Assembly: GCA_003818285.1 (NCBI GenBank)
Contig: RPRB01000025.1
Coordinates: 1 to 37,317, forward strand
Direction: 5' to 3'
Origin: Myxococcaceae bacterium
GTDB taxonomy: Bacteria > Myxococcota > Myxococcia > Myxococcales > Myxococcaceae
DNA length: 37,317 nucleotides
Shown: positions 15,736 to 24,224 of the stretch, piece by piece
Layout: every line of letters begins with the position of its first letter
How positions within the stretch are numbered: the stretch's first letter is position 1
Translations under genes and position numbers: made by a program
Notes under the pieces: model-generated
What the model was told of the DNA's origin: nothing
Seen by the model: only the letters and a program-made list of their open reading frames with translations
Databases searched by the model: none

Positions 15736-17640
15736 GTGAGACCCCTCCCGGCTTCTATCCGCAGCGCGCTCCGCGTCCTCGTGGTCGAGGACTCCGAGGC
15801 CGACGCGACGCTGATCGTGCACGCGCTCCAGGCCGAAGGACGGCTGGTGCGGTTCCACCGGGTGGACACCGCCGAGGGCTTCCAGGAGGCACTGCTCTCC
15901 GCGCCCTGGGACGTCATCGTCTCCGACCACCGGCTCCCCCAGTTCGACGCGCTGGAGGCGCTCGCCCGCCTTCAAGAGAGCGGGCTGGACGTGCCCTTCA
16001 TCCTGGTCTCGGGGACGGTGGACGAGACGAACGCCATCGCCGCGATGAAGGCCGGCGCGCACGACTACCTCATGAAAGACAACCTCGCCCGGCTCGCCCC
16101 GGCGGTGGAGCGCGAGTGCGCCGAGGCCGCCCAGCGCGCGGCTCGCCGCCGGGCCGACGCGGCGCTCCGCCGGAGCGAGATGGACCTCCGGGCGGTGATG
16201 GAGCACGTGCCCGACGGCCTCCTCACCGTGAGCGCCGGAGGTCTGCTGGTCTCGATGAACCCCGCCGCCGAGCGCATCTTCGGCGTGGAGGCCTCGGAGG
16301 TGGTGGGGCGCCCGGCGGACGAGATCCTCCCGCCCGGGTTCCAGGGCTACGTCGGGCAGGGCAGCCGCTCCAGCGAGGCCCGCCGTCGCGACGGCAGCAT
16401 GGTGCACCTCGAGATGGCGGTGGCCGAGGTCCCCGGCGGCGACCAGCGGCTGGTGGTGAGCGTGCGCGACGTCACCGAGCGCAAGCGCCTCGAGGCCGAG
16501 GTGCAGCGCACCCAGAAGATGGACACCGTGGGCATGCTCGCCGGCGGCGTGGCCCACGACTTCAACAACGTCCTCACCGGCATCCAGAGCGCCGCCGCCC
16601 TCGCCCGGCTGGACCTGCCGGTGGACCACGCCGCCCAGACCGACCTCGCGGAGATCGAGCGGCAGTGCCAGCGGGCGGCCGCGCTGGTTCGCCAGCTGCT
16701 CGCCTTCGCCAAGCGTCAGCCGCTCGCCCAGCGCTCGCTGAGCCTCAACCAGGTGGTGCTCGACGTGGACAGCCTGCTCCGCCGGGTCATCGGCGAGCCG
16801 GTGAAGCTGGAGACGCAGCTGGCCGAGGAGCCGTGGACCGTCTCCGGGGACCCGGCGCAGCTCGAGCAGGTCCTGATGAACCTCTGCGTGAACGCCCGGG
16901 ACGCCATGCCCGAGGGCGGCACGCTGACCGTGCGGACGCGGAACGTCGAGGTGGACGCCGAGTTCGCGGCCCGGCACTCGACCGTTCCGGGCAAGCGGAT
17001 GGTGGAGCTGTCGGTCCGGGACACCGGCGTGGGCATCCCCGCGGGGACGCTGGAGCGCATCTTCGAGCCGTTCTTCACCACCAAGGCACCGGGCCGCGGC
17101 ACGGGGCTCGGCCTGGCGGTGGTGCACGGCATCGTCCGGCAGCACCAGGGCGTGGTGGAGGTGTCGAGCACGCCGAGCAAGGGCTCCACCTTCCAGATCT
17201 TCCTTCCCGCCATCGAGGGAATGCCCCTGGAGATCGAGCGGAAGAGCCGCACCCCCGCCCCGCGCGCCGGAGGCACGGTGCTGGTCGTGGAGGACGACGC
17301 CGCGGTTCGCCAGGGGCTCGCGCGGCTGCTCGAGCGCAGCGGGTTCCGGGCGTTGACCGCGGACGACGCCGAATCGGCCCTGGCGCTGCTCGGGGGCGTG
17401 GCGGTGGACCTGGTCATCCTCGACGCGGTCCTGCCGGGGCTGAGCGGCATCGCCGCCTACCGCACCATCCACCAGCGCCACCCCTCGGCGCGGGTCCTGG
17501 TGGTGAGCGGGTACGGCGAGGGCCAGATGGATCCCGAGCTGCGCCGCGACCCGGGGACGAGCTTCCTCCAGAAGCCCTTCACCCACCTCGAGCTGCTCGA
17601 GGCGGTGCAGCGGGTGCTCGGCGGCCGCGCGGCGAGGTAG
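15736..17640 (+). CDS. Hybrid histidine kinase REC-PAS-HisKA-HATPase-REC
   Basis: The protein is 634 residues from GTG 15736; an upstream frame to 15643 looks non-coding. Domains in order: receiver with Asp64 in VSDHRLPQ and an altered switch region ([13 protein letters not shown]); PAS (residues about 150-260) ending [12 protein letters not shown]; dimerisation domain with His274 in [14 protein letters not shown]; ATPase with [22 protein letters not shown] and [13 protein letters not shown]; and a C-terminal receiver with Asp563 in [20 protein letters not shown] and LQKPF. All catalytic residues are present. No membrane segment is seen, so it senses an internal signal or a phosphate from another kinase. 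No cognate output regulator is adjacent. It converges on the TPR lipoprotein gene. Confidence 0.94.
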   Translation: MRPLPASIRSALRVLVVEDSEADATLIVHALQAEGRLVRFHRVDTAEGFQEALLSAPWDVIVSDHRLPQFDALEALARLQESGLDVPFILVSGTVDETNAIAAMKAGAHDYLMKDNLARLAPAVERECAEAAQRAARRRADAALRRSEMDLRAVMEHVPDGLLTVSAGGLLVSMNPAAERIFGVEASEVVGRPADEILPPGFQGYVGQGSRSSEARRRDGSMVHLEMAVAEVPGGDQRLVVSVRDVTERKRLEAEVQRTQKMDTVGMLAGGVAHDFNNVLTGIQSAAALARLDLPVDHAAQTDLAEIERQCQRAAALVRQLLAFAKRQPLAQRSLSLNQVVLDVDSLLRRVIGEPVKLETQLAEEPWTVSGDPAQLEQVLMNLCVNARDAMPEGGTLTVRTRNVEVDAEFAARHSTVPGKRMVELSVRDTGVGIPAGTLERIFEPFFTTKAPGRGTGLGLAVVHGIVRQHQGVVEVSSTPSKGSTFQIFLPAIEGMPLEIERKSRTPAPRAGGTVLVVEDDAAVRQGLARLLERSGFRALTADDAESALALLGGVAVDLVILDAVLPGLSGIAAYRTIHQRHPSARVLVVSGYGEGQMDPELRRDPGTSFLQKPFTHLELLEAVQRVLGGRAAR

Positions 17641-17661
17641 CGGCGCTCGTCGGCCCCTGCG

Positions 17662-18834
17662 TCAGTGGGTGAGGTCGGCGACCGGAGGCGTGACGGGCGC
17701 CGGCGCGTCGATCTGGGGAAAGGCGCTGCGCAGGTCCTGGAGCAGCTGCGTCCGCGTCTCGGAGGGAGGGCCGGAGCGGATGCGCTCCACCTGCTCCAGG
17801 CCGCGCCGGAGGTTCCCCGCCGCCAGATGGGCGCGCGCGCTCCAGGCGAGCAGTCGCACGTTGTTCGGGTCCGCCGCGAGCGCCTTCTCGAAGCGCAGGG
17901 CCGCGGTGGGGTAGGAGCGGGCGTGATAGGAGCGCATGCCCTCGTTGAAGTTCCACGCCGGCTCGTCCTCGAGCAGCTCCCGCCCCCGCGCCTCGAGCGT
18001 CTTCGCCAGCTCCTCGTCACCGATGTGCCGCGCGGCATGTACCGCGTTGGCGAACAGCGGGCGGAAGCGCGGGAACTGCTCCACCGAGGCCTCGAGCAGA
18101 TCCAGCGCCTCGCGGTCCTTGCCGTTGTGGAGCAGCACCAGCGAGAGATTGTTCGGTACCTCCGGGGTGCGCGGCGAGTGGTGGTGGAGGAACCGGAACA
18201 TCCGCTCGGCGGTGACCATGTCGCCGGCGAGCATCCGCTGCACCGCGACGTTGTTCTGGAAGAGAACGAACGCCTGCTCGTCCGGCACGTCGTCGTAGAG
18301 CGCGAACCGCCACGGCGAGGTGTGGATGTTGCCGAAGTCCACCACCACCGACTGGTCCCACGCGTTGTAGTGTCCCATGGCCACCGCCATGTGTGACGAT
18401 TCGAAGAAGCGACCTCCCGCCTCCCAGGTCACCGGGAGCTCGGTGATGCGAACAAAGCGCACCGGCACGTCGAGCGTGCGCGCCAGTGCCACCAGGAGGT
18501 TGGCGTAGCTCATGCAATCGCCGCGGCGCGCCTGAAAGGCCTTCTCGGCGGTGAGGGAGCTCTGGGTCTGGTACTGGAAGGCGAGCCCGTCCATCTCGGC
18601 GAGGAACCGGACCAGCTTCAACAGGCGCGCCTTCTCGGTTCCGGCGTAGCCGACCTTCTCGCGGACCAGCGAGATGATCTGCGGTGAAAGGCGAAGCGGC
18701 GGCTCGAGGAAGACGCCCTCGGTCCCGGCCTGCTCGATCCAGTCCTCGGTCTGGGTACGGTGGTGCGCGCCCGTCGTTGCACAGCCCGACGCGAGCACCA
18801 GGACGACAGCGACGGCCAGCGACTTGGCCACCAC
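17662..18834 (-). CDS. Transglutaminase-like/TPR lipoprotein
   Basis: The protein is 390 residues from GTG 18834 with GGAGG seven bases upstream. The signal peptide ends in a lipobox (LASGC, Cys18). A transglutaminase-like cysteine-peptidase fold follows with a complete candidate triad: Cys107 in RRGDCMSYANLLVALAR, His148 in SSHMAVAM and Asp166 in VVVDF. From about residue 205 there are TPR helices (RTPEVPNNLSLVLLHNGKDREALDLLEA and ALRFEKALAADPNNVRLLAWS). The family would hydrolyse or ligate peptides in the periplasm; the substrate is unknown. It is divergent from tRNA-Lys, with 156 bases between. Confidence 0.88.
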   Translation of the reverse strand: MVAKSLAVAVVLVLASGCATTGAHHRTQTEDWIEQAGTEGVFLEPPLRLSPQIISLVREKVGYAGTEKARLLKLVRFLAEMDGLAFQYQTQSSLTAEKAFQARRGDCMSYANLLVALARTLDVPVRFVRITELPVTWEAGGRFFESSHMAVAMGHYNAWDQSVVVDFGNIHTSPWRFALYDDVPDEQAFVLFQNNVAVQRMLAGDMVTAERMFRFLHHHSPRTPEVPNNLSLVLLHNGKDREALDLLEASVEQFPRFRPLFANAVHAARHIGDEELAKTLEARGRELLEDEPAWNFNEGMRSYHARSYPTAALRFEKALAADPNNVRLLAWSARAHLAAGNLRRGLEQVERIRSGPPSETRTQLLQDLRSAFPQIDAPAPVTPPVADLTH

Positions 18835-18933
18835 GGAACTCCTCCGGCCACTCCCCTCCGGCTGCCGAGGAGTCTAGGTCCCAGGGGAGGCAGGAGGCCA
18901 ATCACGCAGCCGGAAGGTGCCCGGAAGCAGGCG

Positions 18934-18962
18934 TTGACTCGTGGCGGCACGGGCGGTTATAC
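18934..18962 (+). promoter_or_regulatory. Sigma70-type promoter of tRNA-Lys
   Basis: TTGACT (18934-18939) and TTATAC (18957-18962) are separated by exactly 17 bases. This is a near-consensus housekeeping promoter, rare in this GC-rich window. The -10 box ends 28 bases before the tRNA, followed by a GC-rich discriminator (GCGCGG). Confidence 0.8.
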
Positions 18963-18990
18963 GCGCGGACCCTCGCGCAGCCAGGCGAGC

Positions 18991-19063
18991 GGGAGCGTAG
19001 CTCAATTGGCAGAGCAATGGACTCTTAATCCATAGGTTGTGGGTTCGATTCCCTCCGCTCTCA
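18991..19063 (+). tRNA. tRNA-Lys (anticodon CUU)
   Basis: A 73-base cloverleaf. The acceptor stem GGGAGCG pairs with CGCTCTC (one G-T pair) and the discriminator base is A. The anticodon stem ATGGA/TCCAT holds the loop CTCTTAA, so the anticodon is CTT at 19024-19026. The T loop is TTCGATT with one mismatch in its stem. CCA is not encoded. It has its own promoter and terminator. No repeat of its 3' end was noticed in the window, so there is no sign of an integrated element here. Confidence 0.96.
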
Positions 19064-19066
19064 ACT

Positions 19067-19116
19067 GACGGCGGCGCGTGGCTTCCCCCCGGAACCACGT
19101 GCCGCCGTCGCCGTTT
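19067..19116 (+). terminator. Intrinsic terminator of tRNA-Lys
   Basis: GACGGCGGC-G-CGTGG (19067-19081) pairs with CCACG-T-GCCGCCGTC (19095-19109). This gives a 15-bp stem with one G-T pair, and the loop can itself close TTCC/GGAA. It is followed by GCCGTTT. It starts three bases after the tRNA. Confidence 0.8.
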
Positions 19117-19220
19117 CGGGGCGCCGCGGCGCGTGACGGGAGGGTGACCTCGCAGTCGCTGGCGGGTGTCTAATCCCGTGGAATTCCCGGACGTTCCAGG
19201 CTGAGTGAACCGAGCGCGCC

Positions 19221-19246
19221 GTTACCGTTGGTAACGCTCCGTTACC
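19221..19246 (+). promoter_or_regulatory. Three-part operator upstream of porin gene
   Basis: A perfect palindrome GTTACC-GTT-GGTAAC (19221-19235) is followed after five bases by a third half-site GTTACC (19241-19246), 20 bases from the first, which is two helical turns. The same arrangement occurs upstream of the MFS transporter (24182-24208). It is 165 bases before the porin start. The regulator is unknown and no regulator gene is adjacent. Apart from the tRNA terminator, the rest of 19064-19411 shows only minor inverted repeats. Confidence 0.7.
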
Positions 19247-19411
19247 CATCCACACGCCCGGAGCGGTTCCCCGGCCCGCAAGTGCTTGAGGGGCGCAGGG
19301 AAGTCCCCTGGAACGTGGATTGCCTACAGCGGGGCCAAAAAGTTGTTCGCGCCGTCTGGCCACACGAGTATCGGTGTGCCCTGGGGCAGCATTCACGTGG
19401 AGAGGGGACGA

Positions 19412-20656
19412 ATGAGGTCACAATCCTGGAAGACGTGTCTCGGAGTGCTCTGCCTGATGGCGGCGGGCACGGCGAACGCCGCGAAGATCTCCTTCAGCGA
19501 GAAGGGCTTCATCGACGTCGGCGGTGTGGTTCAGGCGCAGTACCGGATCGAGCAGGATGCGGCGGGTTCCGGGAAGGACCCCTCGAACGACTTCCTGCTC
19601 CGCCGGGCGCGCCTCGTCATCGGTGGCCAGTTCAACGAGAACATCGGGTTCTTCGTCGACACCGAGGTGTCCTATGGGACCGGCCCCGGAACTACCACCA
19701 ACGTCCCGGCCAACACCACTGCCACCAGCATCTACAACGCCATCTATGTCCTCGACGCGTTTGCCACCTACAAGTTCGGCAAGGAGCTCCTGCTCGACGC
19801 GGGGCTCATGCTGCTCCCGATGATGCACAACGGGCTGACCTCAGGCACGAGGTACGCCACGGTCAACAACTTCACCCAGTACTTCTCGCCGAACAGCCAG
19901 CGCGGGACCCGTGACGTGGGTATTGGAATCCGCGGCCTCCTCCTCGACGACCGGATCTACTACCGCATGGGCGTGTTCAACGGAGTCCAGACCCGCCCCA
20001 CCGTGACCGCGGCGCCGGTGCCACCGGCGACGGTGGGAGTGACCACCCAGGGCATCAATCCTGGTGACGCGCCGCGAGTCGCGGGCACGCTCCGCTTCAA
20101 CATCGCGGGCAAGGATGATGGGTACGCCTTCTGTCAGGTGTGCTTCGCCAAGAACGCCCAAGTGAGCATCGGGGTGGGCGCGGACTACCAGACGAACGCC
20201 TTCCGCGGCACCGCGCCGACCGGCCCAGGGACCTCCCAGACCACCGGGATGGGCAGCTGGACCACCGGCTTTGCGGACGTCTTCGCCGACATCCCCTTCT
20301 CCGAGAGCACCGAGCTTTCCTTCGACCTCGGCGTCACCAAGGTCTGGGCAGGCGAGAACACGCCCCAGTCCGGTCTTGCGGTCCAGGGCCTCCTCTCGTT
20401 CCGCTTCGGCATCATCGGGCCCTACTTCCAGATGGAGTGGTTCAACTCCGACGCCCAGTACGTCGGGCGGGGCAACACCACCGGTGACGTCACGACCTAC
20501 CGCGGGGGCCTGAGCCTGTACGTTCTCCAGCACACCTACAAGATCTCCGCGGAGATCGCCTTCCAGGACAAGGAGAAGGCAGGCGAGACCGTCGACGGGA
20601 CGCTCGTTCCGGCGAACCACTGGGTGCGCACGCTGCAGTTCCAGGCTGCCTTCTAG
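19412..20656 (+). CDS. Outer-membrane porin, phosphate-selective-porin-like (OprO/OprP family)
   Basis: The protein is 414 residues from ATG 19412, supported by GGAGAGGGGACGA just upstream. A signal peptide (CLGVLCLMAAGTANA) precedes a beta-barrel rich in alternating strands and ends in Phe, the usual outer-membrane insertion signal (LQFQAAF). Early strands FIDVGGVVQAQYRI and DFLLRRARLVIGGQFNENIGFFVDTE match the family of phosphate-selective porins O and P, which also includes many general or organic-anion porins. The arginine ladder of true phosphate porins cannot be confirmed. A Cys pair lies in AFCQVCFAK, probably in a loop. It is preceded by the GTTACC operator and followed by a terminator and the hydrolase gene, so it may take up the hydrolase products. 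Confidence 0.87.
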   Translation: MRSQSWKTCLGVLCLMAAGTANAAKISFSEKGFIDVGGVVQAQYRIEQDAAGSGKDPSNDFLLRRARLVIGGQFNENIGFFVDTEVSYGTGPGTTTNVPANTTATSIYNAIYVLDAFATYKFGKELLLDAGLMLLPMMHNGLTSGTRYATVNNFTQYFSPNSQRGTRDVGIGIRGLLLDDRIYYRMGVFNGVQTRPTVTAAPVPPATVGVTTQGINPGDAPRVAGTLRFNIAGKDDGYAFCQVCFAKNAQVSIGVGADYQTNAFRGTAPTGPGTSQTTGMGSWTTGFADVFADIPFSESTELSFDLGVTKVWAGENTPQSGLAVQGLLSFRFGIIGPYFQMEWFNSDAQYVGRGNTTGDVTTYRGGLSLYVLQHTYKISAEIAFQDKEKAGETVDGTLVPANHWVRTLQFQAAF

Positions 20657-20682
20657 GCAGATCTCGCCAGGACGGTTTCTGC

Positions 20683-20723
20683 GGGCGGCACGGGCTCACC
20701 GGCCCTGCCGCCCGTCGTCTTTT
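20683..20723 (+). terminator. Intrinsic terminator after porin gene
   Basis: GGGCGGCA (20683-20690) pairs with TGCCGCCC (20706-20713), with an inner GGGC/GCCC pairing. It is followed by GTCGTCTTTT. It lies 27 bases after the porin stop and separates that transcript from the hydrolase gene. Confidence 0.8.
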
Positions 20724-20740
20724 CACGGTCAGGTCGCTGA

Positions 20741-20770
20741 CCCGACCCGCGGCGTGCCCCGCGGGTCGGG
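20741..20770. promoter_or_regulatory. Perfect 12-bp hairpin upstream of hydrolase gene
   Basis: CCCGACCCGCGG (20741-20752) pairs perfectly with CCGCGGGTCGGG (20759-20770) around a six-base loop. It comes 18 bases after the porin terminator and 134 bases before the hydrolase start, with no T-tract. It may be a second termination barrier, an mRNA-stabilising 5' structure or an operator. Confidence 0.5.
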
Positions 20771-20904
20771 GCCGACGTCCGCCGGGCGTCATCCTCGAAT
20801 TCTTTGCTTTTCTGCTGTTGGGCCTCTCGCCGAAACTCCGCGGTTCCGCGAGGGGGGCTCCGGAGATGAGCTCCCCCTGCGCCCACACCGGAGGGACACT
20901 CGTC

Positions 20905-22416
20905 ATGCTACGCCGCTGCGTCCGCCGCACCGCCCTGGTCACGATGCTCGTGCCACTTGCCGCCTCGGCCCACGGAGACCGCTGTGAGCAGGTGCTCCGG
21001 CGGCTCGGAGACCGCCTGGTCGACGTCACCTGCACTCCGAGCGCTGACCTGACGACCAACAACCCGGCGACCACCCCGGCCAACAACTCGATCCCCGGGC
21101 TTCCGGCAGGGGCGTTCACCCCGGAGACCGACCGGACCGTCATCGCGCCGGACCCGCCGAACAAGACCCCGATCACGAAGGCGGTGCCGGGGATCCAGAT
21201 CAACGGGCGGATCGCCGGTGATCCGGAGGGGCAGGCGCGGTTCCTCCTCCGGCTCCCGGACGACTGGAACGGGCGGCTGGTGGTCGCCGGCGCCTCGGGG
21301 ACCCGGAGCGAGTTCAACGGCGACTGGGCCTGGAGCGACTACGTCATCCAGAAAGGCTACGCCTACGCCTCGCAGAACAAGGGCGTGCTCAACCTCCGTA
21401 TCGCCAACCCTTCCAGCCCCACCCCGCCGAACGAGCTCGCCTGCCGGCTGAACCCCGGTCCCGGCTCGCAGTTCTGGGTGAACTTCTACGACAACGATCC
21501 GGGTCAGCCCTTCGTCCGCTGGGCGCTGTTCATGGGGGAGGCGGCGCGGCTCGCGAAGCGCGGGGTCGAGGCTCGCTACGGCCGCGGCCCCAAGTTCACG
21601 TACGCGGTGGGGGCCTCGAACGGCGGCTATCAGGTGCGCCGGGCGGTGGAGCTCTTCCCCGAGCTCTTCGACGGCGGCGTGGACTGGGAAGGCACCGAGG
21701 TCGACCCGCGTGGGCCCAACCTCCTGACCGACCTTCCGCCGGCCGTCCTCAACTTCCCGGACTACGTCGCCTCGGCGTTGAACCCGGACAGCACCGCGGC
21801 AAGGAACATCCGCGGGGCGGGGTATCCGCCGGACATCGTGAACAGCCCGACCGTCTCGCTCTGGACCAGCTACTGGGCGCAGTTCTGGGAGGTCACCCAG
21901 TGCCAGTGGCAGAAGCGGCTCGACCCGACCTACGACACCTACGGCCAGGGGACCGGGACGTACAACTACTACGCCCGGCTCTCGGCCTCGGACGTGGGGG
22001 ATCAGGTGGCGAGCTTCGCGACCACCGGCCGTATCCAGCGCCCGCTGATCACGGTCGCCGGCACGATGGACGCGCTGCTTCCCATCGACCGGCACGCCCG
22101 CGCCTATGCCCGGAAGGTGGAGGCGGCGCTCGAGGACGACGACGGGCACGGCCTCGGCTGGTGGTGGCGCAAGCGTGACCGCCGGCCGGACTACCGCCTC
22201 TACGAGGTCCAGAACGGGAACCACATCGAGACCTTCAAGGTGACCTTCCCGCAGCTGGAGTACATCGAGCCGCACGCGCAGCGTGCCTTCGACCTGCTGG
22301 TGCAGCACGTGGAGCAGGGTCAGACGCTTCCGGCGAGCCAGTGCATCCCCCGGGGTGGCGCCATCTCGGGCTCGCCGGCGCAGGCGGGACACTGCCCGGA
22401 CCTGTTCGTGCCCTGA
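20905..22416 (+). CDS. Secreted alpha/beta-hydrolase, esterase/depolymerase-like
   Basis: The protein is 503 residues from ATG 20905, with GGAGGG nine bases upstream; the longer frame to 20818 is not supported. The signal peptide is TALVTMLVPLAASAHG. The nucleophile elbow GASNGGYQ holds the likely catalytic Ser. A late His in NGNHIE and an Asp in AGTMDALLPIDRHAR would complete the triad. The layout with a long insertion after the nucleophile resembles tannase/feruloyl-esterase and hydroxyalkanoate-oligomer hydrolase families, but the Cys-Ser motif of tannases is absent. It should cleave an ester or oligomer outside the inner membrane. It lies between a porin and a symporter that share an operator, and converges on the symporter with nine bases between stops. 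Confidence 0.82.
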   Translation: MLRRCVRRTALVTMLVPLAASAHGDRCEQVLRRLGDRLVDVTCTPSADLTTNNPATTPANNSIPGLPAGAFTPETDRTVIAPDPPNKTPITKAVPGIQINGRIAGDPEGQARFLLRLPDDWNGRLVVAGASGTRSEFNGDWAWSDYVIQKGYAYASQNKGVLNLRIANPSSPTPPNELACRLNPGPGSQFWVNFYDNDPGQPFVRWALFMGEAARLAKRGVEARYGRGPKFTYAVGASNGGYQVRRAVELFPELFDGGVDWEGTEVDPRGPNLLTDLPPAVLNFPDYVASALNPDSTAARNIRGAGYPPDIVNSPTVSLWTSYWAQFWEVTQCQWQKRLDPTYDTYGQGTGTYNYYARLSASDVGDQVASFATTGRIQRPLITVAGTMDALLPIDRHARAYARKVEAALEDDDGHGLGWWWRKRDRRPDYRLYEVQNGNHIETFKVTFPQLEYIEPHAQRAFDLLVQHVEQGQTLPASQCIPRGGAISGSPAQAGHCPDLFVP

Positions 22417-22425
22417 GAAACCCTT

Positions 22426-24060
22426 CTAGATCACGCCGATCTTGTGGTCCTTCGTCTCGCGCACGAAGAGCGAGCCGAGGACGAAGGTCATCGCGGCCAC
22501 GATGATCGGGTACCAGAGCCCGTAGTAGATGTCCCCCGTCGCGGCGACCAGCGCCGTGGCGGTGAGAGGGAGCATCCCTCCGAACCAGCCGTTGCCGATG
22601 TGGTACGGCAGCGACATGGACGTGTAGCGGATGCGCGTCGGGAACAGCTCCACCAGGAAGGCCGCGATGGGGCCGTACACCATGGTGACGTAGATCACCA
22701 TGATGACCAGGATCAGGAGCACCATCGGCCAGTTGAGACCTGCTGGATCGAACTTGGCCGGGTAGCCGTGCTGGGCGAGCGCGGCGGCGACCTTGGCCTC
22801 GTAGGCCTTGAGCGCGGCGGCGTCCATGTTGGCCGTCGCCGGGATCTCGATGTCGTTGATCTTCAAGTGCGGGGCCGCGCCGGGCGGGGCGTCGACGTTG
22901 GTGTAGCTCACGCTGCGCGAGGTCAGGATGTTCCGCACCCGGTCACAGTCGCTGTACCTGGTGGTGGGCAAGGCGAAGAGGTGCACCTGGCAGTCGCCTG
23001 CGGTCAGCGTCACCGTGTTGGAGGCGTTGAACTTCTCGAGAGACGGGTTGGAGAAGTGGGTGAGTGCCTTGAAGAGCGGGAAGTAGGTGAGCACGCCGAG
23101 GAGGCAGCCCAGCATCATGATCCACTTGCGGCCGATCCGGTCGGAGAGCCGGCCGAAGACGATGAAGAACGGGGTGCCGATCACCAGCGAGGCGGCGATC
23201 AGCAGATAGACCGTCTCGAAGGGGACCTTCAGCGTCGTCTGGAGGAAGAACAGCGCGTAGAACTGCCCCGTGTACCAGACCACGCCCTGCCCGGCGGTGG
23301 CGCCGAGGAGCGCGAGGATCACGATCTTGAGGTTGCTCCACTGGCCAAAGCTCTCGGACAGCGGGGCCTTGCTCCCCTTGCCCTCCTCCTTCATCCGGCG
23401 GAACATCGGCGATTCGTTCAGCTTGAGCCGGATGTAGATCGAGACGACCAGGAGGATGACCGAGAGGATGAAGGGGATGCGCCAGCCCCAGGTCCGGAAG
23501 GCCTCCACCGTCATCGTGTTCCGGCACATCCAGATGACCACCAGCGCGAGGAACAGACCCAGGGTGGCGGTGGTCTGGATCCAGGCCGTGTGGCCGCCGC
23601 GCTTGTCCTCCGGAGCGTGCTCGGCGACGTAGGTGGCTGCGCCGCCGTACTCGCCGCCGAGCGCCAGACCCTGCGCCAGGCGGAGCAGGAGCAGGAGCAG
23701 CGGGGCCAGCATCCCGATCGTGGAGAAGGTGGGCAGGAAGCCGACCAGCGCGGTCGACAGACCCATCACCGTGATGGTGACCAGGAAGGTGTATTTCCGG
23801 CCGACAAGGTCGCCGATGCGTCCGAAGAACAGCGCGCCGAAGGGCCGGACCAGGAACCCCGCCGCGTAGTTCACGAAGGCATTGAGCAGGGCCGTCGTCT
23901 GGTTCCCCGGAGGGAAGAACACCGCGGCAAAGAACGGTGCCAGCACGGCGTAGATGTAGAAGTCGTACCACTCGAAGACGGTTCCCAGGGACGACGCGAA
24001 GATGACGCGACGCTCTTCGCTCTTGTCGACCAAGGGCAGGGTGGACGCGGCGACGGCCAT
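22426..24060 (-). CDS. MFS transporter, metabolite:H+ symporter (MHS) family, with periplasmic insertion
   Basis: The protein is 544 residues from ATG 24060, with GGAGGCAGCTCG upstream. The start FASSLGTVFEWYDFYIYAVLAPFF, the loop motif GRIGDLVGRK, LRLAQGLALGGEYGGAATYVAEH and the second GRLSDRIGRK are typical of the MHS family (relatives carry citrate, ketoglutarate, shikimate or betaine). It is longer than the usual 430 or so because of a soluble insertion at about residues 342-450, between predicted TM9 and TM10 on the periplasmic side. The insertion has Cys357 and Cys372. Upstream are the GTTACC operator and an AT-rich TGCAA-repeat region. It probably imports a carboxylate released by the neighbouring hydrolase; this role is inferred. 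Confidence 0.92.
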   Translation of the reverse strand: MAVAASTLPLVDKSEERRVIFASSLGTVFEWYDFYIYAVLAPFFAAVFFPPGNQTTALLNAFVNYAAGFLVRPFGALFFGRIGDLVGRKYTFLVTITVMGLSTALVGFLPTFSTIGMLAPLLLLLLRLAQGLALGGEYGGAATYVAEHAPEDKRGGHTAWIQTTATLGLFLALVVIWMCRNTMTVEAFRTWGWRIPFILSVILLVVSIYIRLKLNESPMFRRMKEEGKGSKAPLSESFGQWSNLKIVILALLGATAGQGVVWYTGQFYALFFLQTTLKVPFETVYLLIAASLVIGTPFFIVFGRLSDRIGRKWIMMLGCLLGVLTYFPLFKALTHFSNPSLEKFNASNTVTLTAGDCQVHLFALPTTRYSDCDRVRNILTSRSVSYTNVDAPPGAAPHLKINDIEIPATANMDAAALKAYEAKVAAALAQHGYPAKFDPAGLNWPMVLLILVIMVIYVTMVYGPIAAFLVELFPTRIRYTSMSLPYHIGNGWFGGMLPLTATALVAATGDIYYGLWYPIIVAAMTFVLGSLFVRETKDHKIGVI

Positions 24061-24181
24061 CGAGCTGCCTCCTTCAGTGTCACGGGTAGGCAACCTCCGC
24101 ACCGCAACTTTTACGCCAAGGTGCATCGCCTCTGAATGGATGGAGGACCGTCAGGTCATTGACTCTGGGACCGCCGCGATT

Positions 24182-24208
24182 GGTAACACCTGCGTTACCG
24201 TCGGTAAC
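24182..24208 (-). promoter_or_regulatory. Three-part operator upstream of MFS transporter gene
   Basis: Read on the minus strand, GTTACC-GAC-GGTAAC is followed after six bases by GTTACC. It has the same order and orientation relative to its gene as the element before the porin (19221-19246). It lies about 120 bases upstream of the transporter start. Likely bound by the same, unidentified regulator. Confidence 0.7.
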
Positions 24209-24224
24209 ACGGTGGAGCAGTGCT

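Noticed and set aside
15532-17586. 684-residue minus-strand open frame opposite the hybrid kinase
   Set aside because: Low-complexity His/Arg/Gly-rich product antisense to a gene with every catalytic motif in place.
18991-19063. tRNA-Lys as an integration site for a mobile element carrying the catabolic genes
   Set aside because: No repeat of the tRNA 3' end and no integrase gene were noticed; composition downstream matches the rest.
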